A DNA stretch of 25,943 bases from JALZDI01 sp965653225 (GCA_965653225.1 CBFGZI010000049.1:1-25943); one strand, 5' to 3'; positions 13,997 to 21,814 are shown, numbered from the stretch's first letter. Numbers and translations: made by a program. The notes: generated by a model not told the origin, from the sequence alone.

Positions 13997-14356
13997 TCAG
14001 CCCGCGTCGGTCTCGTGGTCGTACGACGCGAGGGCGGCGAACCCGGAGCCTCCTTCGGCGACGGCGACCACGTCGCACGGCTCGATCAGCACCGGGGCCG
14101 AGCCGACGATCTGCGACACCTGCGACTTCTCCGCGTTCTCGGTGAACTGCTGCTGGAACCTGTCGCGCGCGCCCGGGGTCTCGAACACGTACGAACCCTC
14201 GAACCACTCGCCTTCGCGGGCCCGCCAGGTTTTGAACCGCAGGCCGTCCATGCCGGTGAACCGGGGGTGCGAGTCGTCGCGGACGTAGGTGCGCAGCTCC
14301 GACATCACGTCGCGGCTGCGTCCGTCCAGCGACCACCGGACAGTCAGACCGTGCAT
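13997..14356 (-). CDS. Small hypothetical protein, YdhR/antibiotic-monooxygenase-like fold
   Basis: A 119-residue soluble protein. The pattern FTGMDGLRFKTWRAREGEWFEGSYVFE, read in two parts around residues 33-60, resembles the ferredoxin-like dimeric a/b barrel of YdhR and related monooxygenase-like proteins (strand, GL-K-W, then a Y-FE strand). No catalytic residues can be named, so activity is unassigned. The ATG at 14356 has AAGGG 7 nt upstream. It is downstream of DUF3117 on the same strand but a strong hairpin lies between them, so it probably has its own transcript. Confidence 0.65.
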   Translation of the reverse strand: MHGLTVRWSLDGRSRDVMSELRTYVRDDSHPRFTGMDGLRFKTWRAREGEWFEGSYVFETPGARDRFQQQFTENAEKSQVSQIVGSAPVLIEPCDVVAVAEGGSGFAALASYDHETDAG

Positions 14357-14376
14357 GGGGCCACCCTTCTGCGGAC

Positions 14377-14406
14377 GAGGCCCGGTCGCTGCTCGACCAG
14401 GGCCTC
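14377..14406 (-). terminator. Terminator hairpin after DUF3117 gene
   Basis: GAGGCCCGGTCG pairs with CGACC-A-GGGCCTC: 12 bp with a single bulged A and a 5-nt CTGCT loop. It lies 54 nt beyond the DUF3117 stop and before the next minus-strand gene. No T-run on the minus strand. Confidence 0.55.
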
Positions 14407-14459
14407 TTCGGCTGTGTCATGAGTCATGGGGCGCTCCAGCGCCGCCCGGCCGAGACGTG

Positions 14460-14627
14460 TCAGGGCACGACAGCCTTGAGCTCGTCGCCCAGCTCCTTGG
14501 CCTCGTCGGCGTTGAGCTCTACGACGAGCCGCCCGCCACCCTCGAGCGGGACCCGCATGACGATGCCCCGACCCTCCTTGGTGACCTCCATCGGACCGTC
14601 GCCAGTCCGCGGCTTCATCGCCGCCAT
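14460..14627 (-). CDS. DUF3117 family protein
   Basis: A 55-residue protein, the normal size for this actinobacterial family (Rv1211-like). It begins MAAMKPRTGDGPMEVTKEGR and continues through a strongly conserved IVMRVPLEGGGRLVVEL stretch to an acidic helix (DEAKELGDEL). The function is unknown. The ATG at 14627 has purine-rich GAAGGGGAAGG upstream; a longer in-frame form from 14714 lacks support. In mycobacteria it sits beside tagA, and here the glycosylase gene has been moved about 4 kb away by the intervening paaX, L,D-transpeptidase and M14 genes. Confidence 0.9.
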   Translation of the reverse strand: MAAMKPRTGDGPMEVTKEGRGIVMRVPLEGGGRLVVELNADEAKELGDELKAVVP

Positions 14628-14833
14628 GCGCCTTCCCCTTCCATCGTCTAGGACGCCAAACACCACCGGCTCCCCCGGGTCAAGGTGCTGATGACGCAAA
14701 GTCAGTCGGTCCATTATCCCCCATCGGCGGCCTTCGTCGTGACCCGTGTCTCGCGAGCGCGTCCCGGCTGCCCGCGAGGACCCGGGACGGCCGCGACCCG
14801 GGTCGCCCTGACGATTAGGGCAGACTTTTCACC

Positions 14834-15646
14834 GTGAACGCCCGCTCGGCCCTGTTCGACCTGTACGGCGACCACCTGCGCCACCGCGGCGGCCAGGCAC
14901 CCGTCGCGGCCCTGGTGCGGCTGCTCGGAGCGCTCGACATCGCGCCCCCGGCGGTGCGGACCGCGGTGTCGCGCATGGTCCGGCAGGGCTGGCTGGAGCC
15001 GCTGCGACTCGAGGCCGGCGCCGGCTACGCCCTCACCCGCAAGGCCACCAGCCGACTCGACGAGGCGGGCGCCCGCATCTACCGCACCCGGGACCAGTCC
15101 TGGGACGGCCGCTGGCACATGCTGGTGCTCAAGCCGCCCACCGACCGCAGCACCCGTGAGCGGGTCCGGTCCGGGTTGGCGTTCCTCGGGTACGCCCCAC
15201 TGTCGGACAACACCTGGGTCGGGCCGCGCGCCTCCGACGAGGTCGACGCCCTGCTGTCGGCGGAGGGCGTCTACGCCCACCGCTTCGTCGCCGCCCTCGA
15301 CGGCGACCCGGCCGGACTGGCGGCCAGCACCTGGGACCTGGCCGGGCTCGCCCGGGCGTACGGCCGCTGGCGGGCCGACGCGGAGAAGCTCGTGGCCTCC
15401 GCCGGCGACGCGCCCAGTGACGAGCTGGCGTTCGCGGTGCGCTCCCAGCTCGTGCACGAGTGGCGCAAGTTCCTGTTCAGCGACCCCGGCCTCCCCCGCG
15501 AGCTGCTGCCCGAGAAGTGGCCGGGCGAGGACTCGGCCCGGTTCTTCGACGCCGAGTCGCGCCGGCTGCTGCCCGGCGCCCAGCGGTTCGTGTCAGCCTG
15601 CTTGGAGGGCACGGACAACCACCACCGAACTGGAGAGACCCCATGA
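14834..15646 (+). CDS. PaaX family transcriptional regulator
   Basis: A 270-residue regulator, shorter than E. coli PaaX (about 316). The N-terminal winged helix (about residues 10-75: VRLLGALDIAPPAVRTAVSRMVRQGWL) and the PaaX central and C-terminal domains (DQSWDGRWHMLVL, then LPRELLPEKWPGEDS) are visible. PaaX proteins repress phenylacetate degradation genes and are released by phenylacetyl-CoA. The GTG start has no ribosome site (upstream is ...TTTTCACC), so a leaderless message is likely. The stop overlaps the PaaG-like start as ATGA, indicating that it controls, and is co-made with, that gene. No other paa genes are in the window. Confidence 0.88.
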   Translation: MNARSALFDLYGDHLRHRGGQAPVAALVRLLGALDIAPPAVRTAVSRMVRQGWLEPLRLEAGAGYALTRKATSRLDEAGARIYRTRDQSWDGRWHMLVLKPPTDRSTRERVRSGLAFLGYAPLSDNTWVGPRASDEVDALLSAEGVYAHRFVAALDGDPAGLAASTWDLAGLARAYGRWRADAEKLVASAGDAPSDELAFAVRSQLVHEWRKFLFSDPGLPRELLPEKWPGEDSARFFDAESRRLLPGAQRFVSACLEGTDNHHRTGETP

Positions 15647-16443
15647 CCGACACCGCCGAACCGGTCCTGTACGACGTCGCCGACGGCATCGCGACGATCA
15701 CCTTCAACCGCCCCGACGCGATGAACGCGCTCGACCTGCCCACCAAGGAGGCGCTCAAGGCAGCAGTGCAGCGGGCCGCGGCGGACGACGGGGTCAGGGT
15801 CGTGGTGCTCACGGGGGCGGGCCGGGCCTTCTGCGTCGGTCAGGACCTGCGCGAGCACGTCGCCAACCTGCAGTCCAAGCCCAACGAGGAGGTCTGGGCG
15901 ACGGTGCCGGAGCACTTCGCCCCCATCGCGGCGGCGATCGCGGAGATGGACAAGCCGGTCATCGCCGCCGTCAACGGGGTCGCCGCGGGAGCCGGTGCGT
16001 CGCTGGCCCTCATGTGCGACTTCCGCCTCGTCGCCGACTCGGCGGGGTTCAACACCGCGTTCACCGGCATCGGGCTGTCCTGTGACACCGGTGCGTCGTG
16101 GACGCTGCCGCGGCTGGTCGGCACCGACAAGGCGCTGGAGCTGCTGATGCTGCCCCGCACCGTGCCCGCCGCGGAGGCGCTCGAGCTCGGCATGGCGACC
16201 CGGGTGGTCCCGGCCGAGGATCTCCAGCATGAGGTGGGCAAGCTGGCGGGCACCCTCGCGCAGGGCCCGACCCTCGCGTACGGCGCCGTACGTCGCTCGG
16301 TTCGCTTCGGTGCGACACACTCGTTGCAGGACACACTGGCGTTCGAGGGGGACATGATGGCGCGCACCGGCAGCAGCAGCGACCATCACAACGCGGTGAA
16401 GTCCTTCGTCGGCAAGGAGAGACCGACCTTCCAGGGGAGGTGA
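15643..16443 (+). CDS. Enoyl-CoA hydratase/isomerase family protein, PaaG-like
   Basis: A 266-residue crotonase-fold enzyme. The oxyanion-hole blocks are GAGRAFCVGQDLRE (58-71) and NGVAAGAGASLALMCDF (111-126). Both glutamates of true enoyl-CoA hydratases are replaced: Ser120 at the first position and Phe140 at the second. Instead Asp148 in GLSCDTGASWTLPR matches the catalytic aspartate of PaaG (E. coli KLGLIPDCGGTWLLPR, recalled). This points to an isomerase, either 1,2-epoxyphenylacetyl-CoA isomerase or a double-bond isomerase. The ATG overlaps the PaaX stop, with GGAGAG 5 nt upstream. A phenylacetate link is suggested by the PaaX pairing but not proven. Confidence 0.85.
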   Translation: MTDTAEPVLYDVADGIATITFNRPDAMNALDLPTKEALKAAVQRAAADDGVRVVVLTGAGRAFCVGQDLREHVANLQSKPNEEVWATVPEHFAPIAAAIAEMDKPVIAAVNGVAAGAGASLALMCDFRLVADSAGFNTAFTGIGLSCDTGASWTLPRLVGTDKALELLMLPRTVPAAEALELGMATRVVPAEDLQHEVGKLAGTLAQGPTLAYGAVRRSVRFGATHSLQDTLAFEGDMMARTGSSSDHHNAVKSFVGKERPTFQGR

Positions 16444-16448
16444 CCGGG

Positions 16449-17339
16449 ATGCCCGGCACGCGGTTCGGCTCAGGACCCGGTTCGGGGTTCGATTCGGAGT
16501 TCGGTGCGAGGTCCTGCCGAGGGCCGCGCTCGCGCTCCCTGAGCCTGGTCGCTTCGGCGGCGCTCGGTGCAAGCCTGCTGGCGGCGGGCTCGCCGACCGC
16601 CGCGGCGCCGACGAGCGCCCGCCCGTTCGAGCGGGTCGCCTCCTCGGCCGCGGCCGCCGGACGGCCGCTGCCGGCGCTGGTGCGCACCGGACCGCGTGTT
16701 CGGCAGATGGTCACCGTCACCTCGCGCGGCTGGAACACCACCAGGGGCACGCTGCGTGCCTGGCAGCGCCCGGCGGGCGGCCGCTGGCACCAGGTGCGGC
16801 GCGCGGTGCCCGTCCGGATCGGCTTCAACGGCTGGGTGCGCGGCCGCGTGCGCCGGCAGAGCACCGGGACCAGTCCGGCGGGCAAGTACCGGCTGCCGCG
16901 GGCGTTCGGGTCGCTGGCCGACCCCGGCGGTGCCCTGCCGTACCGCCGCTTCGACCGCAACGACTACTGGCCCTACGAGCCACGCGACCCCGCCACGTAC
17001 AACGTCTACCAGCGGCACAAGGCCGCGACCACGCACTGGCGGCCGGGCTTCCGCGAGCACCTGTGGGACTTCCGCAACCAGTACCGCTACGCGGTGGTCG
17101 TCGGCTTCAACCTGCCCCGCGGCATCCACTACTCCCGCTCCCGGCGGCAGTGGGTCGCGCGGCACCGCGCCGACACCTCCCGCGGCGGCGGCATCTTCCT
17201 GCACGTGACCGACGGCGGTCCCACCGCGGGCTGCGTCTCGATGCGGATCCGGCCGTTGCGGCGGCTGGTGCGCTGGCTGGACCCCGCGAGGTCACCGCTG
17301 GTGGCGATGGGACCTCGCGGCTACGTCAAGCGGCTCTGA
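16449..17339 (+). CDS. Secreted L,D-transpeptidase (YkuD/ErfK-like, COG3786 type)
   Basis: A 296-residue exported enzyme. A long basic N-region precedes the hydrophobic core (about residues 31-47) and Ala-rich cleavage region. The catalytic block GGGIFLHVTDGGPTAGCVSM gives His252 and Cys262, with the nucleophile intact. Known relatives form 3-3 crosslinks in peptidoglycan or are annotated as such; this subgroup is little studied. ATG 16449 is chosen because AGGGGAGG lies 8 nt upstream. A GTG at 16440 overlapping the PaaG-like stop is the alternative. The 5-nt gap suggests co-transcription with paaX and the isomerase gene. The mature domain is a clear paralogue of the domain fused to sulfatase 1, sharing NDYW, TYNV and the C-terminal end. 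Confidence 0.85.
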   Translation: MPGTRFGSGPGSGFDSEFGARSCRGPRSRSLSLVASAALGASLLAAGSPTAAAPTSARPFERVASSAAAAGRPLPALVRTGPRVRQMVTVTSRGWNTTRGTLRAWQRPAGGRWHQVRRAVPVRIGFNGWVRGRVRRQSTGTSPAGKYRLPRAFGSLADPGGALPYRRFDRNDYWPYEPRDPATYNVYQRHKAATTHWRPGFREHLWDFRNQYRYAVVVGFNLPRGIHYSRSRRQWVARHRADTSRGGGIFLHVTDGGPTAGCVSMRIRPLRRLVRWLDPARSPLVAMGPRGYVKRL

Positions 17340-17378
17340 CCGTACGGGCGCCGGCGGACGGATGCGGGCGCGGCCGGG

Positions 17379-18149
17379 CTACCGGCGGCCCCCGATGGTG
17401 CGCAGCAGCGCACGCGGGCCGAAGGTGTTCACGTAGCGCGAGCTCGGGCTGGCGCCGTACTCGATGGTCACCATGAAGCCCGGGAAGCGCCGGTTGAACC
17501 ACTGCGTCATCGTGCCGTGGCAGCCACCGTTGCAGTCGAAGTTCTTGGTCGGCAGCCGGAACTCGTGGGCGAGCCGCCGCGCGAACCGGGGACGCTTGGA
17601 GCCGAGCATGTCGACGCCGAACAGCGGCTGGTGGAAGGACACGATGAAGTCGGGCCGGATGTGGCGGGCGAACCGCATCATCGCCCGGGTCTCCGGCGCG
17701 GACGCCGCGTGCGGGCCGGAGTGGTCGAGGTGGGCGATGAAGCGCACCGGGAAGTTCCGGTTGATGTCGATGCCGTTGGCGTTGTAGCGGGTGTGGCGGG
17801 CGAGCCCGTCGGGGTTGACCCGCGGGACCAGCCACAGGTTGACCCCGTGGATCGGGGCGCCGTCGCGCAGCTGGGTGAGGGTGTGCTGGGGCGCCGGCTC
17901 GTCGCCGTGCATGGTGGCCATGGCGACCACGGTCCTGGCCGCGTTCGGGTCGCCCACGTGCCAGGCACGGATGGGACGGCCGCTCACGCTGTGCCCGATG
18001 ACCCGCACACCGATGACCGCCGGACGGCTCGTGCCGCTGTACGACGCCGGCGACGCCGCCACCATGGCCGGTCCGGCCAGCACGCACGCCAGCAGCGCCA
18101 TCCACCATCGCAACCTGCTGCGGTGCTCCCCCATCGACCGACTGCGCAT
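17379..18149 (-). CDS. Secreted M14-like zinc carboxypeptidase/amidase
   Basis: A 256-residue exported peptidase. A basic start and hydrophobic segment (about residues 14-33) form a signal peptide. The zinc motif H-x-x-E is His81 and Glu84 (MHGDEP). NPDG (112-115) and the substrate-binding INRNFP (Arg131) follow. The third zinc ligand is His173 (SFHQPL), and the catalytic-type glutamate is Glu230 (TIEYG). This full set fits M14 carboxypeptidases, particularly the small bacterial group acting on peptidoglycan peptides. Cys206 and Cys210 may pair. ATG 18149 is chosen because GGGG lies 6 nt upstream; a TTG two codons earlier is possible. It converges with the L,D-transpeptidase gene, 39 bp apart, and both may act on the wall. 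Confidence 0.82.
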   Translation of the reverse strand: MRSRSMGEHRSRLRWWMALLACVLAGPAMVAASPASYSGTSRPAVIGVRVIGHSVSGRPIRAWHVGDPNAARTVVAMATMHGDEPAPQHTLTQLRDGAPIHGVNLWLVPRVNPDGLARHTRYNANGIDINRNFPVRFIAHLDHSGPHAASAPETRAMMRFARHIRPDFIVSFHQPLFGVDMLGSKRPRFARRLAHEFRLPTKNFDCNGGCHGTMTQWFNRRFPGFMVTIEYGASPSSRYVNTFGPRALLRTIGGRR

Positions 18150-18199
18150 TCCCAACCCCGTCCCTCAGTGGCCGCAGCGCGGCCGGTGTCGGCTCGTCC

Positions 18200-18616
18200 T
18201 CAGAGCCCCTGGAAGAACACCATCCATGTGAAGAACAATGCTCCGCCCAGCATGCCCAGGTGGGCGAGCATGGACAGCCACGGTCCCTCGGTCCACTCGT
18301 CGGTCACCGCGTCCCCGGCGTGCTTGCCGTGGGTCGGCAGCCACCGCGCGAGCAGCAGCAGTCCCGCGATCGTGACCAGCCACCAGGCTGCCAGACCGGC
18401 CAGCACCATCGGCTCGATTTCGAGAAAGATCCCCGGGACCCACAGCACAAGCGCGACGACCCCCATCGTCGTGTGCATGTTCAGGACGCCCCGGGAGAAG
18501 TCCATCCGGCCCGCCGGCCGGTGGTCGGCAGAGGACAACCGGATACGCGTGAGCACCACCATGACCGCGGCCAGGGCAGTCAACATCCAGGTGAGCTCGT
18601 CCAGTGTCACGCGCAT
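18200..18616 (-). CDS. Four-helix integral membrane protein, unknown function
   Basis: A 138-residue protein. Hydrophobic helices are at about 9-26, 51-67, 71-92 and 116-135. A basic cytoplasmic-type loop (24-45) and a polar loop with THGKHAGDAVTDEWTE (95-110) connect them. Histidines at 48, 96, 99 and 119 lie near helix ends, but no heme or metal motif can be named. I do not recognise a family. No ribosome site precedes the ATG. It follows the DNA glycosylase gene by 39 nt and precedes the M14-like gene, all on the minus strand. Confidence 0.7.
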   Translation of the reverse strand: MRVTLDELTWMLTALAAVMVVLTRIRLSSADHRPAGRMDFSRGVLNMHTTMGVVALVLWVPGIFLEIEPMVLAGLAAWWLVTIAGLLLLARWLPTHGKHAGDAVTDEWTEGPWLSMLAHLGMLGGALFFTWMVFFQGL

Positions 18617-18655
18617 ATGGTGCTGTAACGCGTTCCCTGAGGCAACACGAGGGGT

Positions 18656-19234
18656 TCAATTTTCCGAAATGACATAACAGCCAACGAGGTGATCGTCGAC
18701 CATTCCGGTCGCCTGCATGAGGGCGTAGGCGGTCGTGGGGCCGACGAACACGAAGCCCCGGCGCTTGAGCTCCTTGGACATCGCGGTGGACTCCGGACTC
18801 TTCGCCGGGATGTCCGCGACGCTCCGCGGACGCGGCCGCGTCGCAGCATCCGGCGCGAACGACCACAGCAGGTCGGCGAAGGGGTCGTCGAGACCCAGCA
18901 GCGCGCGTGCGTTGCCGATGGCGGCGTCGATCTTCGCGCGGTTGCGCACGATTCCGGCGTCGGCGAGCAGCCGCTCGCGGTCGGTCTCGTCGAACGCCGC
19001 GACGGCCGCCGGGTCGAACCCGCGGAACGCCGACCGGAAGGCCTCGCGCTTGCGCAGGATGGTCAGCCACGACAGCCCCGACTGGAACGCCTCCAGGGTC
19101 AGCCGCTCGAACAGGCCGGCGTCGTCGCGCACCGGCCGCCCCCACTCCTGGTCGTGGTAGGCCTCGTAGTCGGGGGTGCTCACCCCCCACGGGCAGCGCA
19201 GGCGGCCATCGGCCCCGGGCACGGCGGCGGTCAT
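18656..19234 (-). CDS. tag: DNA-3-methyladenine glycosylase I
   Basis: A 192-residue base-excision repair enzyme that removes 3-methyladenine from DNA. The zinc site is complete: Cys14 and His27 (CPWGVSTPDYEAYHDQEWG) with His182 and Cys186 (HLVGCYV). The catalytic glutamate is Glu48 in LFERLTLEAFQSGLSWLTIL. VFVGPTTAYALMQATGMVDDH is the usual C-terminal helix block, seen in parts. The ATG overlaps the SRPBCC stop by 4 nt (ATGA), so they are translationally coupled. An in-frame extension to 19378 belongs to the upstream gene's DNA and is rejected. The last 40 bp are markedly A/T-rich compared with the neighbourhood. Confidence 0.93.
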   Translation of the reverse strand: MTAAVPGADGRLRCPWGVSTPDYEAYHDQEWGRPVRDDAGLFERLTLEAFQSGLSWLTILRKREAFRSAFRGFDPAAVAAFDETDRERLLADAGIVRNRAKIDAAIGNARALLGLDDPFADLLWSFAPDAATRPRPRSVADIPAKSPESTAMSKELKRRGFVFVGPTTAYALMQATGMVDDHLVGCYVISEN

Positions 19235-19692
19235 GACGCGGATGGCCGGATGCGCGTCTCGACCCCGTGCTTGAGCGAGTGCAGCGCCCGGCGTACGCCC
19301 GTCCTGAGCACCGGCGACGCCAACGGCCACAGCACCCTGCCGGCAGGGCCGCCGGGCATCTGGAAGCGCTCCCACCACTCGAACCGGGTGCGCTCCGGGC
19401 CCGCGGGCGCGACCACGAAGCCGCCCTCGCCGCGCAGCAGCCTGCCGGTGTGCAGTACCTCACAGCGGTGCGGCGGGTCCCAGCCGGTGATCGTCATCGT
19501 GTCGAGGTAGCCGAACCGGCCCAGGCCCGTCCACGCCTCGACCTGGGTACCCACGCCCACGCCCTCGGTGACCCCCCAGACGCGAGTGGCCGGGATCCAG
19601 TCGGTCTGCCGCGGCCAGTCGACGACGAACGCCCACACGCGGTCGGGGGCGGCGTCGATGTCGACGGTCTCGCGGACCAGCACGGTGCTCAT
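19231..19692 (-). CDS. SRPBCC (START/polyketide cyclase-like) family protein
   Basis: A 153-residue protein. The start (MSTVLVRETVDIDAAPDRVWAFV) is the classic helix-grip opening strand and helix, followed by VDWPRQTDWIP and a central W-T-LGRFGY strand region and FEWWERFQMPGGPAGRVLWP. Such proteins bind hydrophobic ligands, but no ligand or catalytic residue can be read. The ATG follows a weak GGCGGTG. It lies 52 nt after the DivI1A-motif gene and overlaps tag, in a typical actinobacterial gene order. Confidence 0.85.
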   Translation of the reverse strand: MSTVLVRETVDIDAAPDRVWAFVVDWPRQTDWIPATRVWGVTEGVGVGTQVEAWTGLGRFGYLDTMTITGWDPPHRCEVLHTGRLLRGEGGFVVAPAGPERTRFEWWERFQMPGGPAGRVLWPLASPVLRTGVRRALHSLKHGVETRIRPSAS

Positions 19693-19744
19693 CGCGGCAC
19701 CGCCGATCCGGTGGGCGGTCGACCGCCGTGTCCGTGGGCTGCCG

Positions 19745-20023
19745 TCATGGGTGCTCCTGCTCGTCGTGCCGGTAGTCAGCACTGTCGTCGAGCTGGTCGG
19801 CCAGCCGGGCGAGCAGCGCGTCGACCTCGTCCATCCGGTAGCCCCGCAGCCCGACCGAGAACCGGACCGAGCGCAGCGCGGAACCGGTGAGCGGGACACC
19901 AGCGGGCACCAGTGTGTCGGGCCGGTCGTCGTACACCGGCTTGAGCTCGCCGCCACGGCCCACGCCGACGACCACCGCGACGCCGAGGACGAGCACGACG
20001 AGTACGCCCAGCAACCACACCAC
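19745..20023 (-). CDS. Small membrane protein with DivI1A (DivIVA) motif
   Basis: A 92-residue protein. One N-terminal membrane helix (about residues 3-22) is followed by an extended linker and a DivI1A-type motif, VRFSVGLRGYRMDEVDALLARLADQL (53-78, seen in two parts), the short segment by which DivIVA proteins bind membranes. It ends with a charged tail. Rv1209 occupies the matching place in mycobacteria (from memory) and is uncharacterised. A role at the membrane during growth or division is inferred only. Two adjacent GTG codons (20023 and 20020) are candidate starts, neither with a good ribosome site. It diverges from folP2 across 27 bp. Confidence 0.78.
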   Translation of the reverse strand: MVWLLGVLVVLVLGVAVVVGVGRGGELKPVYDDRPDTLVPAGVPLTGSALRSVRFSVGLRGYRMDEVDALLARLADQLDDSADYRHDEQEHP

Positions 20024-20050
20024 GGCATCGATCGTGCCACGCTTGGCGGC

Positions 20051-20932
20051 GTGACGGACCACCAGGCGGGAACGCTGAGACTCGGCACCCGGGTCTTCGC
20101 GCCGGGCGAGACCGCGGTGATGGCCATCGTCAACCGCACCCCCGACTCGTTCTTCGACGCCGGGGCCACCTTCGGGCTGGATGAGGCGATGGAGCGGGTC
20201 GACCGGGTCGTCGAGGAGGGCGCAGACATCGTCGACATCGGTGGTGTGAAGGCCGGCTACGGCGACTACGTCAGCGTGGACGAGGAGCTGCGGCGCACGT
20301 CCTCGTTCGTGGCGCAGGTGCGCAGCCGCCACCCCGACGTGGTGCTCAGCGTCGACACCTGGCGGGCCGAGGTCGCGCGCGAGCTGTGCGGGCAGGGCGC
20401 CGACCTGGTCAACGACACCTGGGCCGGCGCCGACCCGGCAGTGGCGGAGGTGGCCGCCGAGTACGGCGCGGGGCTGGTCTGCAGCCACACCGGCGGGCTC
20501 GGGCCGCGTACGGACCCCCATCGCGTGCACTACGCCGACGTGGTGGCGGACGTGGTCGCGCGCACCAGCGCGCTAGCCGCGCGGGCGGTCGAGGTGGGGG
20601 TACGCCGCGTCGGCGTGCTGGTCGACCCCACCCACGACTTCGGCAAGAACACCTACCACTCGCTGGAGCTGACCCGGCGGCTCGACGAGGTGGTCGCGGC
20701 GGGATGGCCGGTGCTGGTCGCGCTGTCGCGCAAGGACTTCATCGGCGAGACCCTCGACCGGCCGGCCAGTGACCGGCTGTCCGGCACGCTCGCGGTCACC
20801 GCGGTGTCGGCCTGGCAGGGCGCCCGGGTGTTCCGCGCGCACGACGTTGCGGCCACCCGCGACGCGCTGCGGATGGTGGCCGCCGTCCACGGGACGGTCG
20901 CGCCCGTCGCGCCCCGCCGCGGCCTGGCCTGA
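20051..20932 (+). CDS. folP2: Dihydropteroate synthase homologue FolP2
   Basis: A 293-residue TIM-barrel protein. NRTPDSFF (28-35), SVDTWRAEVA, DPTHDFGKN, SRKDFIG and RAHDV correspond to DHPS motifs. The pABA/sulfonamide loop, normally GGESTRPG, reads GGVKAGYG (64-71). The NDTW-to-CSHTGG region also differs from the usual MHMQG. This is the FolP2 type, which in mycobacteria is reported not to act as a real dihydropteroate synthase. The true role is unknown. The GTG at 20051 lacks a clear ribosome site. It diverges from the DivI1A gene and converges with the LOG gene with only 5 bp between stops. Confidence 0.9.
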   Translation: MTDHQAGTLRLGTRVFAPGETAVMAIVNRTPDSFFDAGATFGLDEAMERVDRVVEEGADIVDIGGVKAGYGDYVSVDEELRRTSSFVAQVRSRHPDVVLSVDTWRAEVARELCGQGADLVNDTWAGADPAVAEVAAEYGAGLVCSHTGGLGPRTDPHRVHYADVVADVVARTSALAARAVEVGVRRVGVLVDPTHDFGKNTYHSLELTRRLDEVVAAGWPVLVALSRKDFIGETLDRPASDRLSGTLAVTAVSAWQGARVFRAHDVAATRDALRMVAAVHGTVAPVAPRRGLA

Positions 20933-20937
20933 GCCCG

Positions 20938-21798
20938 TCAGTCGGGGTTGTGCGGGTCGAGCGCCTCGGCGCGCCCGGCCTCGACCGCGGGGCCGCGGTC
21001 ACGGGCGGCGTCGACCATGATCTTCACCGCCTCGTCGACGTCGTCGGTGACCTGGATCAGGTCGAGGTCGACGGCGTGGATCTTCTTCTCGGCGAGCACG
21101 GTGTCGCGCAGCCAGTCGAGCAGGCCCCGCCAGTAGTCGGAGCCGATCAGCACGATGGGGAACGAGGTCACCTTGCGGGTCTGCACCAGGGTGAGCGCCT
21201 CGAAGACCTCGTCGAAGGTGCCGAACCCGCCGGGCATCACCACGAAGCCCTGCGCGTACTTGACGAACATCGTCTTGCGGACGAAGAAGTACCGGAAGTT
21301 GATGCCGACGTCGACCCACTCGTTGAGCCCCTCCTCGAAGGACAGCTCGATGCCCAGCCCGACCGACACCCCCCCGGCCTCGCTGGCGCCGCGGTTGGCG
21401 GCCTCCATGATCCCCGGACCACCCCCGGTGACCACCGCGAAGCCCGCTTCCGCGAGCGCCCGGCCGATCTGCCGGGCCTTGTCGTAGTCGGGCTGGTCCG
21501 GGCTGGTCCGGGCACTGCCGAAGACGCAGATCGCCGGCCCGAGCTCGGCCAGCATGCCGAAGCCCTCCACGAACTCCGACTGGATCCGCAGCACCCGCCA
21601 GGGGTCGGTGTGCACCCAGTCGGACGGGCCGCGGGAGTCCAGCAGCCGCTGGTCGGTCGTGCTGGTCTGGACCTGGGTTCGCCGCATCACGATCGGCCCC
21701 CGGCTCTTCTGCCGCGGCCGGTCGGGATGGATGGACCTGTCGGCCCGGTCGGGGGCCGCGTCGTTCGGCTCCGGTGCGTCTGGCGAGTGCTTACCCAT
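20938..21798 (-). CDS. LOG-family Rossmann protein (TIGR00730)
   Basis: A 286-residue protein of the lysine-decarboxylase-like/LOG family. Residues 1-60 are a charged, disordered tail. The Rossmann core starts at IQSEFVEGFGML (72-83). The nucleotide-binding GGGPGIMEAANRGA (125-138) and the hallmark PGGFGTFDE (189-197) are present. Characterised members cleave nucleoside monophosphates (cytokinin activation in plants); the bacterial role is unclear. The ATG has TAGCGT 6 nt upstream and no ribosome site, so it is probably leaderless. It follows dapE by 16 nt, so read-through from the dapE operon is also likely. Confidence 0.88.
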   Translation of the reverse strand: MGKHSPDAPEPNDAAPDRADRSIHPDRPRQKSRGPIVMRRTQVQTSTTDQRLLDSRGPSDWVHTDPWRVLRIQSEFVEGFGMLAELGPAICVFGSARTSPDQPDYDKARQIGRALAEAGFAVVTGGGPGIMEAANRGASEAGGVSVGLGIELSFEEGLNEWVDVGINFRYFFVRKTMFVKYAQGFVVMPGGFGTFDEVFEALTLVQTRKVTSFPIVLIGSDYWRGLLDWLRDTVLAEKKIHAVDLDLIQVTDDVDEAVKIMVDAARDRGPAVEAGRAEALDPHNPD

Positions 21799-21804
21799 GG
21801 GGAA

Positions 21805-21810
21805 ACGCTA
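21805..21810 (-). promoter_or_regulatory. -10 element TAGCGT, leaderless promoter of LOG gene
   Basis: On the minus strand TAGCGT (TANNNT) ends 6 nt before the ATG and lies across the 16-bp gap and the 3' end of dapE, which is an internal operon promoter. Confidence 0.45.
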
Positions 21811-21814
21811 GCCG

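Noticed and set aside
15643..16443. Calling the crotonase-fold protein an enoyl-CoA hydratase
   Set aside because: Both hydratase glutamate positions are replaced (Ser120, Phe140), and the PaaG-type aspartate is present.
14834..16443. A phenylacetate degradation operon
   Set aside because: Only a PaaX-type regulator and one PaaG-like gene are seen. No paaABCDE, paaK, paaZ or thiolase gene lies in the window.
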